From assembly GCF_947497285.1 (NCBI RefSeq), contig NZ_CANMFT010000010.1:51034-115033 (forward strand): a stretch of DNA of 64,000 nt. Reading direction: 5' to 3'. Of the stretch, positions 9,059-19,199 are shown piece after piece (within the stretch, counting starts at the first letter, position 1; each line of letters starts with the position of its first letter). Position numbers and translations under genes: made by a program. The notes below the pieces were generated by a model. That model saw only the letters and a list, made by a program, of their open reading frames with translations. It was not told where the DNA came from and ran no database searches. Source of the DNA: an uncultured Aliiroseovarius sp. (GTDB taxonomy: Bacteria > Pseudomonadota > Alphaproteobacteria > Rhodobacterales > Rhodobacteraceae).

Positions 9059-12000
9059 CCCGGTTTCTTTGCAAACTTGCCCTGTTGATCAGCGTCTTGC
9101 TGCCCGGTCTGCCCACTGCAACCGTTGCGCAAACCGATCAGGCCGAGGACGACCGCGGCTATCTTCAAGCTCTGCTTGAGGACAACCTGTCCGATGTCGG
9201 GCGCGACATTCGCATCATCGGCTTTTCGGGCGCCTTCAGCTCATCCGCAACTGTCGATCAGATCACCATTGCCGATACCCAAGGCGTGTGGCTGACGTTG
9301 AACGACGTGGTGCTGAACTGGAACCGAGCGGCCCTGCTGCGTGGTGCCATCGACATCACCGAACTGTCGGCCGACGAGATCTTGATAGACCGTCGCCCGA
9401 TCGCCGACCCCGATATGCCCGCCCCCGAAGCGTCAGGCTTTTCACTGCCCGACCTGCCCGTCTCGGTCGAGATTGACTTGATCAGGGCGCGGGCCGTCAA
9501 CCTTGCCGAAAGCGTGATCGGCGAGGCCGCAATCGTCAGCCTTGAAGGCGCGGCGCAACTGTCCGGCGGCACCGGCCAGGCCACGCTGGACATCCAGCGC
9601 ACAGATGGCCCAGACGGCGCCCTGACGCTGGACGGCCGCTATGACAACGCCAGCAAAGAGCTGGGTATCGACCTGACGCTGAAAGAAGGAGCAGGCGGGA
9701 TCGTCGCCAATATGCTGGGGCTGCCCGGCAGACCCAAGGTTGCGCTGACCATCGCAGGGGCAGGTCCGCTCGCCGATTTCACCGCCGATATCGACCTGTC
9801 CACCAATGGTCAGAAACGTCTGGCGGGTCAGGTTGTGTTGACCGATGAGCCGTCCACCGCGACCGACACAGACGGCACCGACACCCCTGCCCCGACCAAG
9901 CTGTTCCGGGCCAATGTCTCGGGCGATCTGGCCCCGGTCTTTCTGCCCACCTACCGCGAGTTTTTCGGGCCAAACGTGACCCTTGGCGCAACCGGGCGCC
10001 GTTTTCCCGACGGCGCGCTTGCAGTTGAGGCGCTTGAGGTATCGACTGACGCGCTGTCCCTGAAGGGCGATCTGGCCCTGTCTGCCGGTGGCTGGCCCGA
10101 ACGGTTTTCGCTGACCGGGCGCATCGCTGACAAAGCCGGCGCTTCGGTGCTTCTGCCGCTGGCCGGAGCGAAAACCTTTGTGCAGAACGTTCAGCTTGAC
10201 GTGTCCTATGACGCGGCAACCAGCGAAGGCTGGCAGGCCGATTTCGACATCACCCAACTGTCGCGCCCCGACCTTGCACTGGAGCGCGCCGCCCTTGTGG
10301 CCAAGGGCACACTGATCCGGGGGGACGGCACCGCCTTGGGTCAGGTGAACGGCGACGTGACGCTTCAGCTTTCTGGGATCGCCCCCAAGATGCAAGAGCT
10401 TGCCGCCGCCATTGGCCCCGAGATCACCGGGCAGATGTCCTTTGGCTGGCGCGAGAAGGCGCCGCTGAGCATTTCAGACCTGCGCCTGTCGGGGCAGGAT
10501 TACGCCCTGACCGGCAGCCTGCAGGCCGACGATTTTGACACCGGGATCACCATCACAACCCGCGACAACCCCACTTTGCGCGCAGATGACCTGTCTCGTT
10601 TCGCAGGTCTTGCCGGCGTGCCGCTAACCGGCGCCGTGCAGGTTGGGCTTGGCGGCACGGCGAACCTTCTGGGCGGCGCGTTTGACCTGAAACTTGACGG
10701 TCGCGGTCGCGATCTGGGCATTGGGCAGCCACGGTTTGACCCGTTGATTGCAGGCGCCAGCACGCTGGTTGTTGACGCAACCCGCGACGAAACCGGCACG
10801 CGGCTTAACGTCCTCAGGGTCGAAACCCAACAGGCAACCGCGTCCTTGTCGGCCGATCTGAAAACAGACACATCCAGTGCTAAGGCCGAGATCCAGATCG
10901 CCGACACTTCGTTGATCGAAGCTGGGTTGCGTGGACCGGCGCAAATCACCGTCCAAGCACAACAATCCGGCAGCGTATGGAGCGTGACCGCCAATGGAAC
11001 CGGGCCGGGTGATCTGGTCGCCTCGACCGAAGGCACCGTCGCCATCACAAGTGGCGCCCCCGGAAAGCTTCAAGGCAAAGTGACCGCAACCGCCGGGTCG
11101 CTGGCTCCCTATGCGCGACTGGTCGGCCAACCCGTGACTGGCGCGCTGGACGTGACCGCAAATGGCATGTTTGACCTGCAAGACGGCAGCTTTCAGGCGG
11201 CCGTTGACGGCACGGGCCGCGATCTGGGGCTGGGCCAGGCCACGCTGGATCTTCTGACCCGCGGCAGCAGCCAGTTCAGCGCAAGGGCACACCGCACCGC
11301 AGAAGGGATCGTGTTCATCGACGCGCTTGACGTGCAAACCACCGAAGGCGCGGCACAAATCACCGGGGCCAGCGACAACGGCCGCAACGCGCTGCAAATC
11401 AGCGCGCGCCTGCGCGACCTTGGGCTGCTGGCCGATGGAATTTCTGGCCCGGCCGAGGCGACCGGCACCGCGGTTCTTGTTGACGATGCGTGGCAAATTG
11501 CGTTCACCGGAACGGGGCCGGGCGGCGTGAATGCGACAGCCAATGGCAGCGTGCGCGCCGATGGCAGTGCCGCCAATCTGGACATTGACGGCGTGGCACC
11601 GTTGGCGTTGGCCAATCGAATGATCCGCCCGCGGTTGATCACGGGACAGGCAAGTTATGACCTTGCGCTTAGCGGCCCGTTGGCCTTGTCGTCGCTGTCT
11701 GGCACGGTGCAAACGCAGGGCGCGCGTCTGGTGCTGCCGACCTTCCGGCAATCCATCAGCATCGACACCGCCACGGTCACCCTTGCGGCGGGGCGCGCAA
11801 CCGTCAACGTGGCGGCCACCGTCGAAACCGGCGGACAGCTCGCGGCAACCGGATCGATTGGGATGGCCACGCCTTACACGGCTGACATGCAAATTAGCGT
11901 GGACAATGTCACCCTGACAGATGCGCGGTTGTTCGAGACGCTGGTGAACGGTTCAGCCACCCTGAACGGCCCCCTTATCGGTGGCGCGACCCTGCGCGCC

Positions 12001-12861
12001 GATCTGGCGCTTGGCAAAACCGAAATCCGCGTGCCCGAGGCCGCGTCTGTCACCTTACCCGTCATGGACGGGCTTGTGCATGTGAACGAACCCGCCGCCG
12101 TGCGCCGCACCCGCGCCAATGCGGGGTTGATCCAAACCGAGGACGACAGCACCCAAACCGCCCGCCCCTACCCCATCGACATCACGCTTAGCGCGCCCAG
12201 CCAGATGTTTGTGCGCGGTCGTGGACTTGATGCCGAGCTGGGTGGGCAGCTTCGCCTGACCGGCACCAGCGCCAACGTCATCCCGCAAGGTCAGTTCGAT
12301 CTGATCCGCGGGCGGCTCGACATTCTTGGCAAGCGTTTGACGCTGACCGAAGGGCGGGTCAGTCTGCAAGGCGATTTCGACCCCATCCTGCGGTTCATTG
12401 CCGAAAGCGAGGCCGAGGGCGTTCAGGTCAGGATCGGTGTTGAAGGCCCGGCCACGGCGCCGGATGTGACCTTTACCTCGAGCCCTGAACTGCCCGAAGA
12501 CGAGGTGCTGGCCCTGCTCTTGTTCGGGCGCGACATTACGCAGATCTCGGCCCTTCAGGCGCTGCAATTGGCTGCGGCCGTGCGCACGCTGGCAGGCAAA
12601 GGCGGCGAAGGCATTGTCGGCAAGCTGCGCAACAATTTCGGGCTGGATGATCTGGACATCACCACCGACGAAAACGGGTCTGCGGCGGTGAAGGCCGGCA
12701 AATACATCTCGGAAAACATCTATACCGATGTGACTGTCGGCGCGGATGGCGATACCGAGGTCAATCTGAACCTCAACATCACCCCGTCACTGACCGCGCG
12801 CGGCACCGTGGGGACGGATGGGAAAAGCACCATCGGCGTGTTCTTCGAACGCGACTACTAA
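9055..12861 (+). CDS. tamB: TamB, translocation and assembly module protein (DUF490)
   Basis: 1268 residues, starting at a TTG that overlaps the tamA TGA stop. A signal-anchor (FLCKLALLISVLLPGL) is followed by a very long beta-rich body of repetitive AsmA-like strands and by the conserved TamB/DUF490 C-terminal domain (LTGTSANVIPQGQFDLIRGR, then LPEDEVLALLLFGRDI and a final GVFFERDY). TamB spans the periplasm as a hydrophobic groove linked to TamA. The gene ends 14 bp from the convergent nosX stop. The size is typical for alphaproteobacterial TamB. Confidence 0.92.
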   Translation: MTRFLCKLALLISVLLPGLPTATVAQTDQAEDDRGYLQALLEDNLSDVGRDIRIIGFSGAFSSSATVDQITIADTQGVWLTLNDVVLNWNRAALLRGAIDITELSADEILIDRRPIADPDMPAPEASGFSLPDLPVSVEIDLIRARAVNLAESVIGEAAIVSLEGAAQLSGGTGQATLDIQRTDGPDGALTLDGRYDNASKELGIDLTLKEGAGGIVANMLGLPGRPKVALTIAGAGPLADFTADIDLSTNGQKRLAGQVVLTDEPSTATDTDGTDTPAPTKLFRANVSGDLAPVFLPTYREFFGPNVTLGATGRRFPDGALAVEALEVSTDALSLKGDLALSAGGWPERFSLTGRIADKAGASVLLPLAGAKTFVQNVQLDVSYDAATSEGWQADFDITQLSRPDLALERAALVAKGTLIRGDGTALGQVNGDVTLQLSGIAPKMQELAAAIGPEITGQMSFGWREKAPLSISDLRLSGQDYALTGSLQADDFDTGITITTRDNPTLRADDLSRFAGLAGVPLTGAVQVGLGGTANLLGGAFDLKLDGRGRDLGIGQPRFDPLIAGASTLVVDATRDETGTRLNVLRVETQQATASLSADLKTDTSSAKAEIQIADTSLIEAGLRGPAQITVQAQQSGSVWSVTANGTGPGDLVASTEGTVAITSGAPGKLQGKVTATAGSLAPYARLVGQPVTGALDVTANGMFDLQDGSFQAAVDGTGRDLGLGQATLDLLTRGSSQFSARAHRTAEGIVFIDALDVQTTEGAAQITGASDNGRNALQISARLRDLGLLADGISGPAEATGTAVLVDDAWQIAFTGTGPGGVNATANGSVRADGSAANLDIDGVAPLALANRMIRPRLITGQASYDLALSGPLALSSLSGTVQTQGARLVLPTFRQSISIDTATVTLAAGRATVNVAATVETGGQLAATGSIGMATPYTADMQISVDNVTLTDARLFETLVNGSATLNGPLIGGATLRADLALGKTEIRVPEAASVTLPVMDGLVHVNEPAAVRRTRANAGLIQTEDDSTQTARPYPIDITLSAPSQMFVRGRGLDAELGGQLRLTGTSANVIPQGQFDLIRGRLDILGKRLTLTEGRVSLQGDFDPILRFIAESEAEGVQVRIGVEGPATAPDVTFTSSPELPEDEVLALLLFGRDITQISALQALQLAAAVRTLAGKGGEGIVGKLRNNFGLDDLDITTDENGSAAVKAGKYISENIYTDVTVGADGDTEVNLNLNITPSLTARGTVGTDGKSTIGVFFERDY

Positions 12862-12875
12862 AAGACCCAGCACGG

Positions 12876-13778
12876 TTACGCCGCGGGGGTCAGAACCTCG
12901 ATCCGGGCGCCGGGGAAGGCCGCGACAGCCTGCGCAGCGTCGGCCTGATCCATCAGGCACAAGGCGGTCGACAACCCGTCTGCAACCACCGCACTGGGGG
13001 CCGACACGGACACAAGCGTATTGACCGGCGCGCGGCCCGATGGCGACAGGATATGACCCTGCGCCATACCGATCTGCATCGCTGTCGGCACCGATGTCGC
13101 CACCGCCCGTTCCGAGGCGGTCAGCCGATGAACCAACGTGCCATCCGGCATCGCAACGCCGATTGACCAAGGCCCGTTCGGCCCCTGCCCCAGTGCTGCA
13201 ATCTCGCCCATATCAACAAGCACGTCGCGCAGGCCCTGCGCCTTCAAAAGCGCCGCAATCCGGTCGGTCACCGCGCCCTGCGCAATGCCGTTCAGGGTCA
13301 ATGCACCACTTTTGGGCAGTTCGATGCGTTGCGCGTCGAACGCGACCTTGTCCCATCCGATCGCCGCCTTCGCCGTGGTCAGATCAGATGCACCGGCTTT
13401 TTCTGCGATCGCGGTCCAGAGCGGCTGGATCGTTGGGTCGAACTGTCCCTTGCTGGCGCCATGCAGCGCGCCACACAGGCTAAGCACCTGCAACATCTCG
13501 GCCGAGGGTGCCGCAAGCGTGCCGGCTCGGTTCAGACGCGAAAGCTCAGAGCTGTCGCGATAGAGGCTGAAGATATCTTCCAGCCGGGTCAGCTCTGCCT
13601 CGACGGCACTGAAGATTGGCGCGGCTTGGGCGTCTGACAGACCCACCAGCTGCATCGACACCGGCCCGCCAAGGGCGCGGCCTGTCCATCGTGCGACCGA
13701 CGCGGATGCACCTGACGGCGCGACCACAGCGGCTGCAGCGGTTATGGCCAGAAAACGGCGACGATTAAGGCTGCTCAT
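12876..13778 (-). CDS. nosX: NosX, periplasmic FAD:protein FMN transferase (ApbE family)
   Basis: 300 residues with a Tat-type signal (NRRRFLAITAAAAV). The ApbE fold is recognisable from LFSLYRDSSELSRLN, the substrate region LNGIAQGAVTDRI, DMGEIAALG and the C-terminal SVSAPSAVVADGLSTAL. ApbE proteins attach FMN to a threonine of partner flavoproteins; in nos operons the target is NosR, whose SGAT site is present here. It is the last gene of the operon and starts in the stop of nosL (4-bp overlap). Confidence 0.93.
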   Translation of the reverse strand: MSSLNRRRFLAITAAAAVVAPSGASASVARWTGRALGGPVSMQLVGLSDAQAAPIFSAVEAELTRLEDIFSLYRDSSELSRLNRAGTLAAPSAEMLQVLSLCGALHGASKGQFDPTIQPLWTAIAEKAGASDLTTAKAAIGWDKVAFDAQRIELPKSGALTLNGIAQGAVTDRIAALLKAQGLRDVLVDMGEIAALGQGPNGPWSIGVAMPDGTLVHRLTASERAVATSVPTAMQIGMAQGHILSPSGRAPVNTLVSVSAPSAVVADGLSTALCLMDQADAAQAVAAFPGARIEVLTPAA

Positions 13779-14293
13779 GAGGGGGTCTCCAATGTCTGGG
13801 TCAGGTCGACGGGCGCCAGAACGGCCGCGTCGGGAATGGTATCAAGGCTGTGTGTTTCACCGCCATAAGTGGCGATGAAGGCCGCGGCAGATGCGTCATC
13901 CTTGAACGGCACAATCTCGGGGGCGCCCATACCGCCCGCGACATTCGCGCCGACCACATAGATCGCATCTTCGGCCGCCATCCAGTTGTCAACGCCAGGG
14001 TTTTTCCAACTGGGCGCGGCACTCATGTCGCTGACATAGACCGCGGTGATTTCGGCCTCGCGCTCGGGGCTTTTCAGATAGGCCATCAAGTCGCGCACTT
14101 GTGCGAAGAACAGCGGCGCGGGGAAGCCTTGCAGGTGGATTTGCCCCTTGGGGCCGCCATGTTCGGCAACGTTCATCTGGCAGAAATAGCTCAACGCCTG
14201 CTCGGTCAGGTCAACCGGGGGTGGCGGGGCTTTCGCCTCTTCTTCGTTGCAGGCAACCAGCGCCAGAAGGCTTAGGGCGATCAGGCGCTTCAT
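13775..14293 (-). CDS. nosL: NosL, copper chaperone lipoprotein
   Basis: 172 residues from the ATG at 14293. This start gives a lipoprotein signal MKRLIALSLLALVACN with the lipobox cysteine at residue 16, whereas longer readings add an unlikely leader. Later in the chain are the single-cysteine region SYFCQMNVAEH and methionines and histidines as expected for Cu(I) binding, and the NosL-type MGAPEIVPFKD. NosL delivers copper for assembly of the CuZ centre of NosZ. It overlaps nosY by 4 bp. Confidence 0.92.
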   Translation of the reverse strand: MKRLIALSLLALVACNEEEAKAPPPPVDLTEQALSYFCQMNVAEHGGPKGQIHLQGFPAPLFFAQVRDLMAYLKSPEREAEITAVYVSDMSAAPSWKNPGVDNWMAAEDAIYVVGANVAGGMGAPEIVPFKDDASAAAFIATYGGETHSLDTIPDAAVLAPVDLTQTLETPS

Positions 14294-15111
14294 GGCTCGA
14301 CCCTTTTGAAGGCAGCGCGCGCCAAAGCGAAGGCGAGAAGCGGCCACAGGATCAGCGACAGGGGCGCGGCCCATGCGGGCAGAGTTTGCGCCGCCCCCAC
14401 CATGCCAGACGCCATCGCCACGCCATCAGAGGCCGAGATATTCCACACCCGGAACGCATCCGCCGGGTTGGCGACCATCAGCCACGGAAAGATGGACCGT
14501 GTGAAGTCTCCGCTGCCGTCCATGACGACTGCGCCCAACAGGCCAAGATCATAAAGCACGACGAAGACCAGCCACAGTCCAGCGGACAAGCCCGCCGCTG
14601 CGGTCGCGCTGCGTGACAGGGCCGAGACCAGATAGCCAAGCGCCAGAAACACCGCGCCCAGCAGGATCGAGGTACCGATCAGACGTGCCAGCGCGGTCAG
14701 GCTTTCCGCCCCTGCCCCGCCGAACCACGCAGCAATCGCGCCGGCCGCGCCAAACCCGATGGTCATGGCGAACGCCAGTGCGGCCAGATGGGCGGCGAAC
14801 TTGCCCAGCAGGATCTCGCCCCGCCCGGCGGGATAGGACAAAAGCAGTGACAGGCTGCCGCGTTCGGCTTCGCCTGCGATGGCGTCGAAGCTGATCATCA
14901 AGGCCAGAAGTGGGGCCAAATAGACCGACAGCGTGGTCATCGACGTGACGGACACGGTCAGCATATCAACGCCCACCGATCCGGTCGGCGCGCTGCCCGC
15001 GAAGGTCAGTGCCAGCGCAAAGAGCAGCATGATAACGGTCGCCATCAGCAGCCAGCGGTTGCGGCGCAGGATCAGCATCTCGGTCGAGGCAATGGCAAGG
15101 AAGCGGGTCAT
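14290..15111 (-). CDS. nosY: NosY, ABC transporter permease for NosZ maturation
   Basis: 273 residues with six predicted membrane segments and the ABC-2-type motif region SFDAIAGEAERGSLSLLLSYPAGR. NosY pairs with the ATPase NosF and the periplasmic NosD and is needed to build the CuZ cluster. It overlaps nosF by 4 bp (ATGA). Confidence 0.93.
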   Translation of the reverse strand: MTRFLAIASTEMLILRRNRWLLMATVIMLLFALALTFAGSAPTGSVGVDMLTVSVTSMTTLSVYLAPLLALMISFDAIAGEAERGSLSLLLSYPAGRGEILLGKFAAHLAALAFAMTIGFGAAGAIAAWFGGAGAESLTALARLIGTSILLGAVFLALGYLVSALSRSATAAAGLSAGLWLVFVVLYDLGLLGAVVMDGSGDFTRSIFPWLMVANPADAFRVWNISASDGVAMASGMVGAAQTLPAWAAPLSLILWPLLAFALARAAFKRVEP

Positions 15112-16004
15112 TGCGCGCCCTCCTTTGCATAATGGCGATACAGGTCTTCAAGGCGCGGGGGCGTCATTTCAATATCGGTGATCACCTCGCCCATAGCAGC
15201 GACGCGGCGCAACGCCTCCATCTTGCGATCCGGGGTGCAGAGGATTTCAACCGACGCGCAGTTGATGCGGGTGCCGCCCGTTGCCTCGGCGACCTCATCC
15301 GCGTGGTCGCCGCTGGCGCGAATGCGCAGCTTGGTGGGCAACCCGGCCTGCGCGGACAGGTTTTCCAGCGTGTCGTCGGCCACTTTGATGCCTTTGCGCA
15401 GAATGGCGATGCGGTCGGTCTGGGCCTCGACCTCGGTCAGGGCGTGGCTGGCGATCAGGACGGCGGTGCCGTTGGCGGCCAGCTCGTCGATGATCGCGTA
15501 AAGATCCTGGCGCGAGATCGGGTCAAGCCCGCTGGTCGGTTCATCCAGCAGCGCGACTTTCGGATTGCCCAGAAGCACCTGCGCCAGCCCCAAACGCTGC
15601 CGCATCCCTTTGGAATAGGCGCCAATCCGGCGATCCATCGCATCGCCCAGACCCACACGGTCCAGCAATCCGGGAATATCGGCTTTCTGCCCATCGAGGC
15701 GGGCAAACAACTGCAACTGCTCGCGCCCCGTCAAAGCAGGGTGAAAGCTGACAGCTTCCGGCAAATACGCGGTCGTGCGGCGAGCGACCGCACTTCCGGG
15801 CTTCGCATCACCGATGCGAATTTGACCATCCGTGAGTGGAGTAAGGCCAAGAATTGTTTTGATCAGGGTCGATTTACCCGCCCCGTTGTGACCCAAAAGC
15901 GCGACCCGTTCGCCGGGCGCCACGCGCAACGACACGTCGTCCAGAACCGTGGTCTTGCCCCGGTCCTTGCGCACATTGTCGATGGTCAAAGCATTATCCG
16001 TCAT
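15108..16004 (-). CDS. nosF: NosF, ABC transporter ATPase
   Basis: 298 residues when started at the ATG at 16004 (MTDNALTI); an upstream ATG at 16019 would add five residues. Walker A GHNGAGKST, signature YSKGMRQRLGLAQ, Walker B VALLDEPTSGLDP and the switch histidine in IASHALTEVE are intact. It energises NosDFY for NosZ copper-site assembly. The start overlaps the nosD 3' end by 11 bp. Confidence 0.93.
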   Translation of the reverse strand: MTDNALTIDNVRKDRGKTTVLDDVSLRVAPGERVALLGHNGAGKSTLIKTILGLTPLTDGQIRIGDAKPGSAVARRTTAYLPEAVSFHPALTGREQLQLFARLDGQKADIPGLLDRVGLGDAMDRRIGAYSKGMRQRLGLAQVLLGNPKVALLDEPTSGLDPISRQDLYAIIDELAANGTAVLIASHALTEVEAQTDRIAILRKGIKVADDTLENLSAQAGLPTKLRIRASGDHADEVAEATGGTRINCASVEILCTPDRKMEALRRVAAMGEVITDIEMTPPRLEDLYRHYAKEGAQ

Positions 16005-17265
16005 ACGGCACCTTTTCACTGGCCGCCGGTTTCACGGGGCGCATCAGAGGGTTCGAGTCGATCACGCCACCGGGCAAAAGCGCCGGGAAGGCGGATTGCG
16101 ACCAGCGCACAAGCTGCACGGCCGGCGACCCCAAAAGCAGTTTAGCAGCAGGTTGGGTCCACAGAACATGGTCCATGCTGTCATTGGGACGGTATGGCGC
16201 ATCTGCGATCCCGTCGCCATCCACGTCGAAGGCGGCAAAGTCGCTCCAGTAATTGCCGCGCCCCTCTTCGGACCATTCAACCCACTGGGTTGAGACATAT
16301 TTCACCTGCGTGCGGTTGCCGATGAAGCTGTTGCCGACAATGCGGTTGCGTTCCGACCCGGCGGTGAAGTGGATGCCAATGTCACAGCCCTCAAACCAGT
16401 TGTCGGTGAAGGTGTTCTTGTTGGCATTATAGAGGAACGTGCAGCGGTCGGACGCGTTCTTCACGTAATTTCCCACGAACTCGCTGTCATTGGCATAGTT
16501 CAGCATCACGCCGTGGTCGCGGTCGTTCAGCGACACGTTGTTCAGAACCTTCACATGGGTCGTGAACATGATCGCATAGCCAAGGTGGTTGCCGATCGAG
16601 ATGTTGTCCGACACCTCGCTGCGGTCTGCATACATATAATGCACCGCGAAACGCAGGTCGCGAAACAGGTTGCCCTTGAACAGGTTCTTTTTCGAGGTGT
16701 TCACGAAGATGCCGTCGCGGCCATAGCGAACGTCGTTGTTCAGCACCTGTGCGCCCGCGGCATTCCACACGTATACGCCGTTGCCGCGCGCGTTCATGTG
16801 ACGATCCTGACGGCCTTCGATGACATTGCCCCGCACGATGCTGTCGCGCGCGCCGTGAATGTCCACGCCGTAAAGATTGCCCAGAATTCTGTTGTTTTCG
16901 ACAATCGCGCGCCGGGCTGTCTTGGTCAGCTGCACACCGCTGTCGATGGTTTCATGGCTGCTGCCGGAGCCGATCAGCTCTAACCCGCGCACCACAATAT
17001 CGTGTCCCGTCACCGTAATGACAGACCCTGTGCCGCCCGCGTCAATCACGGCCTCGCCGCGTCCGTCCAGCGTGATGGTCTTGTCCAGCACCACGGGGCC
17101 GGCATAGCGACCCGGCGCCAAGATCAGCACATCGCCGGGGGATGCCCCGGCGATGGCTTTTGCAAGTGCGCCCTCTTCTGCGGTCACAATCCGTTCGGCT
17201 GCCGACACCAAAGGTGCCGCCAAAACCGTGAAAAGAACCGTTAGAAGAAGGCGCAGGATTTGCAT
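15994..17265 (-). CDS. nosD: NosD, periplasmic right-handed beta-helix maturation protein
   Basis: 423 residues with a Sec signal peptide ending at VSAAE. The body is a run of about 22-24-residue CASH/PbH1 repeats with many asparagines (IVENNRILGNLYGVDIHG, VLNNVSLNDRDHGVMLNY), characteristic of the NosD beta-helix. Working with NosFY it helps form the CuZ centre and accepts copper from NosL. The start lies 3 bp beyond the nosZ stop. Confidence 0.94.
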   Translation of the reverse strand: MQILRLLLTVLFTVLAAPLVSAAERIVTAEEGALAKAIAGASPGDVLILAPGRYAGPVVLDKTITLDGRGEAVIDAGGTGSVITVTGHDIVVRGLELIGSGSSHETIDSGVQLTKTARRAIVENNRILGNLYGVDIHGARDSIVRGNVIEGRQDRHMNARGNGVYVWNAAGAQVLNNDVRYGRDGIFVNTSKKNLFKGNLFRDLRFAVHYMYADRSEVSDNISIGNHLGYAIMFTTHVKVLNNVSLNDRDHGVMLNYANDSEFVGNYVKNASDRCTFLYNANKNTFTDNWFEGCDIGIHFTAGSERNRIVGNSFIGNRTQVKYVSTQWVEWSEEGRGNYWSDFAAFDVDGDGIADAPYRPNDSMDHVLWTQPAAKLLLGSPAVQLVRWSQSAFPALLPGGVIDSNPLMRPVKPAASEKVPYDG

Positions 17266-17268
17266 GGT

Positions 17269-19176
17269 TTAGGCTTTCGGTTTCACGAACATCCGACCGC
17301 GCATCTCCATGTGGAGTGCGTGGCAGAACCACTGGCAGTAATACCAGTAAACGCCCGGTTTCGCGGCAGTGAACGTCACCGAGGCTGTCGCCATCGGCCC
17401 GATCTCCATCGCGACGCCGTGGTTGTTCAGCGTAAAGCCGTGCGTCAGGTCGTCGATGTCATCAAGGTTGGTGATGATCACTGTCACCTCGTCGCCTTGC
17501 GTAACCTCGAACGATTCCAGCGCAAAGGTCGGCGCCTGGCTGCTCATATAGACGCGGACTTTGTTGCCGTCACGAACGATCGTGTCCATGTATTCGTCAA
17601 TATTGACACCATCCGCTTCAGCCTGCTTGCGGGTTTCAGCCCACATCGGATCGTTACGATCCCAGACGTCTTTCGGGTTCACGATGTCACGACGCACGAT
17701 GATCACGTCATGCGGTTCGGCAAAGGTCGGGCCGTCATGCACGACTTTCATATCGTCGGTCGAGATGTCGATGATCTGCTCGTTCTCGGGCTTCAGAGGA
17801 CCGACATTGATAAACCGGTCTTTCGAGAACTTGTTGAGCGACACCAGCCACTTGCCATCAGCTTCCTTGGTTTCACCCATGGTCGTGTGGTTGTGGCCCG
17901 GCTGATAATGCACATCAACCTTCGAGATGATCGGATCGACGTCTTCGCCAGCATAAGCCTTGACCGCTTTTTCAAGGTCCCATTTCACCATCTGGCTGTC
18001 CAGGAACAAGGTGGTATAGGCCATGCCCTTGCCGTCAAATGCGGTGTGTAGCGGGCCAAGACCCAGCTCAGGCTCGGCAACCACGCAGGAACGCGGATCG
18101 GTGCCATCTTCAAAGATCGCATCGACCTTGCGCACGTCAATGACCGAACAGGTCGGCGACAGCTTGCCGTTGATCACGACATAGTTGCCATCGGGCGCGG
18201 TATTACAGCCGTGCGGGCTGTTGGGGATCGGAATATAGCGGGTATATTTCTTATTCTGACCCTTACGACCGTCGATGACCTTGACGCCGTTCATCTCTTC
18301 AAAATCACCAGCGGCGATGCCGGCTTCGATTTCGGCAATGTTGAAGACGACAACGTGGTCCATCTCGTTTTCCGTCATCTCGGCCAGGTTCATACCCATT
18401 TCCGAGTTGTAGGACGTCGAGAAGGCGAACTTGCCCTGATAGTCACAGTCGGTGTTATCAAGGTTGCCCGACACCATGACCTGCCACGAGATTTCCATCG
18501 TGTCGCCGTCAATGGCTGTGAAGAAGTTCACATACTTTTCGGGTTCATCCAGGATCGAGCCGTCATTGACGATCGGTGTTTCGTCTTCGCCGTTGGCAAA
18601 CACGTAACCGGTGCGCGGGAATTTCTGTGGACGCAGGCCGTGGATGGCTTTTGCGTTCGGAATTTCCACGATCTTGTCGGTCTTCATCACGTCGCAACGC
18701 ACACGCGCAACGCGGGTGTTCGCCTTGTCGTTCATGAACAGGTAACGCCCGTCATAGGTGCCGTCGGTGAACGACATGTGCGGGTGGTGAAGGTCACCGT
18801 TGTCGTGCACGCGTTTGCCGTTGGCCTCAAGAAACGCCTTGGTTTCGGGCAACATGCCGTCTTCAAAGATCTTGATGCTTTCGTTGGTTTGACCCCAGCC
18901 GGTGGCCGAGCAACGGTTGAACACGGGAACCCGCATCAGTTCGCGCATCGACGGGAAGCCGAGGATGCGCAGTTCGCCGGTCTGACCCGACGACCAGAAG
19001 CCGTAATATTCGTCCAGCTCGCCCGGCTCAAGATTCAGGGCCGACGCCGCACGTGCAGGAGTCGCCGTCATCATCGAGCCACCGATACCGCCGGTGCCAG
19101 CGACAACCGCAGTGGTAGCGGCAGCCCCCAACATGCCCCGACGGGTCATGGATAGGTCTTTGGTTTCTTCAGTCAT
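17269..19176 (-). CDS. nosZ: NosZ, nitrous oxide reductase (clade I, Tat-exported)
   Basis: 635 residues from the ATG at 19176, which has an AAGGAGG site upstream; the Tat signal ([15 protein letters not shown]) defines the periplasmic clade I type. The N-terminal seven-bladed propeller supplies the CuZ histidines ([19 protein letters not shown] regions). The C-terminal cupredoxin domain carries the CuA site ([13 protein letters not shown] and [12 protein letters not shown] with both cysteines, histidines and methionine). It reduces N2O to N2. A 23-bp gap separates it from nosR. Confidence 0.98.
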   Translation of the reverse strand: MTEETKDLSMTRRGMLGAAATTAVVAGTGGIGGSMMTATPARAASALNLEPGELDEYYGFWSSGQTGELRILGFPSMRELMRVPVFNRCSATGWGQTNESIKIFEDGMLPETKAFLEANGKRVHDNGDLHHPHMSFTDGTYDGRYLFMNDKANTRVARVRCDVMKTDKIVEIPNAKAIHGLRPQKFPRTGYVFANGEDETPIVNDGSILDEPEKYVNFFTAIDGDTMEISWQVMVSGNLDNTDCDYQGKFAFSTSYNSEMGMNLAEMTENEMDHVVVFNIAEIEAGIAAGDFEEMNGVKVIDGRKGQNKKYTRYIPIPNSPHGCNTAPDGNYVVINGKLSPTCSVIDVRKVDAIFEDGTDPRSCVVAEPELGLGPLHTAFDGKGMAYTTLFLDSQMVKWDLEKAVKAYAGEDVDPIISKVDVHYQPGHNHTTMGETKEADGKWLVSLNKFSKDRFINVGPLKPENEQIIDISTDDMKVVHDGPTFAEPHDVIIVRRDIVNPKDVWDRNDPMWAETRKQAEADGVNIDEYMDTIVRDGNKVRVYMSSQAPTFALESFEVTQGDEVTVIITNLDDIDDLTHGFTLNNHGVAMEIGPMATASVTFTAAKPGVYWYYCQWFCHALHMEMRGRMFVKPKA

Positions 19177-19199
19177 GGTCTTTACCTCCTTCAAGGAAT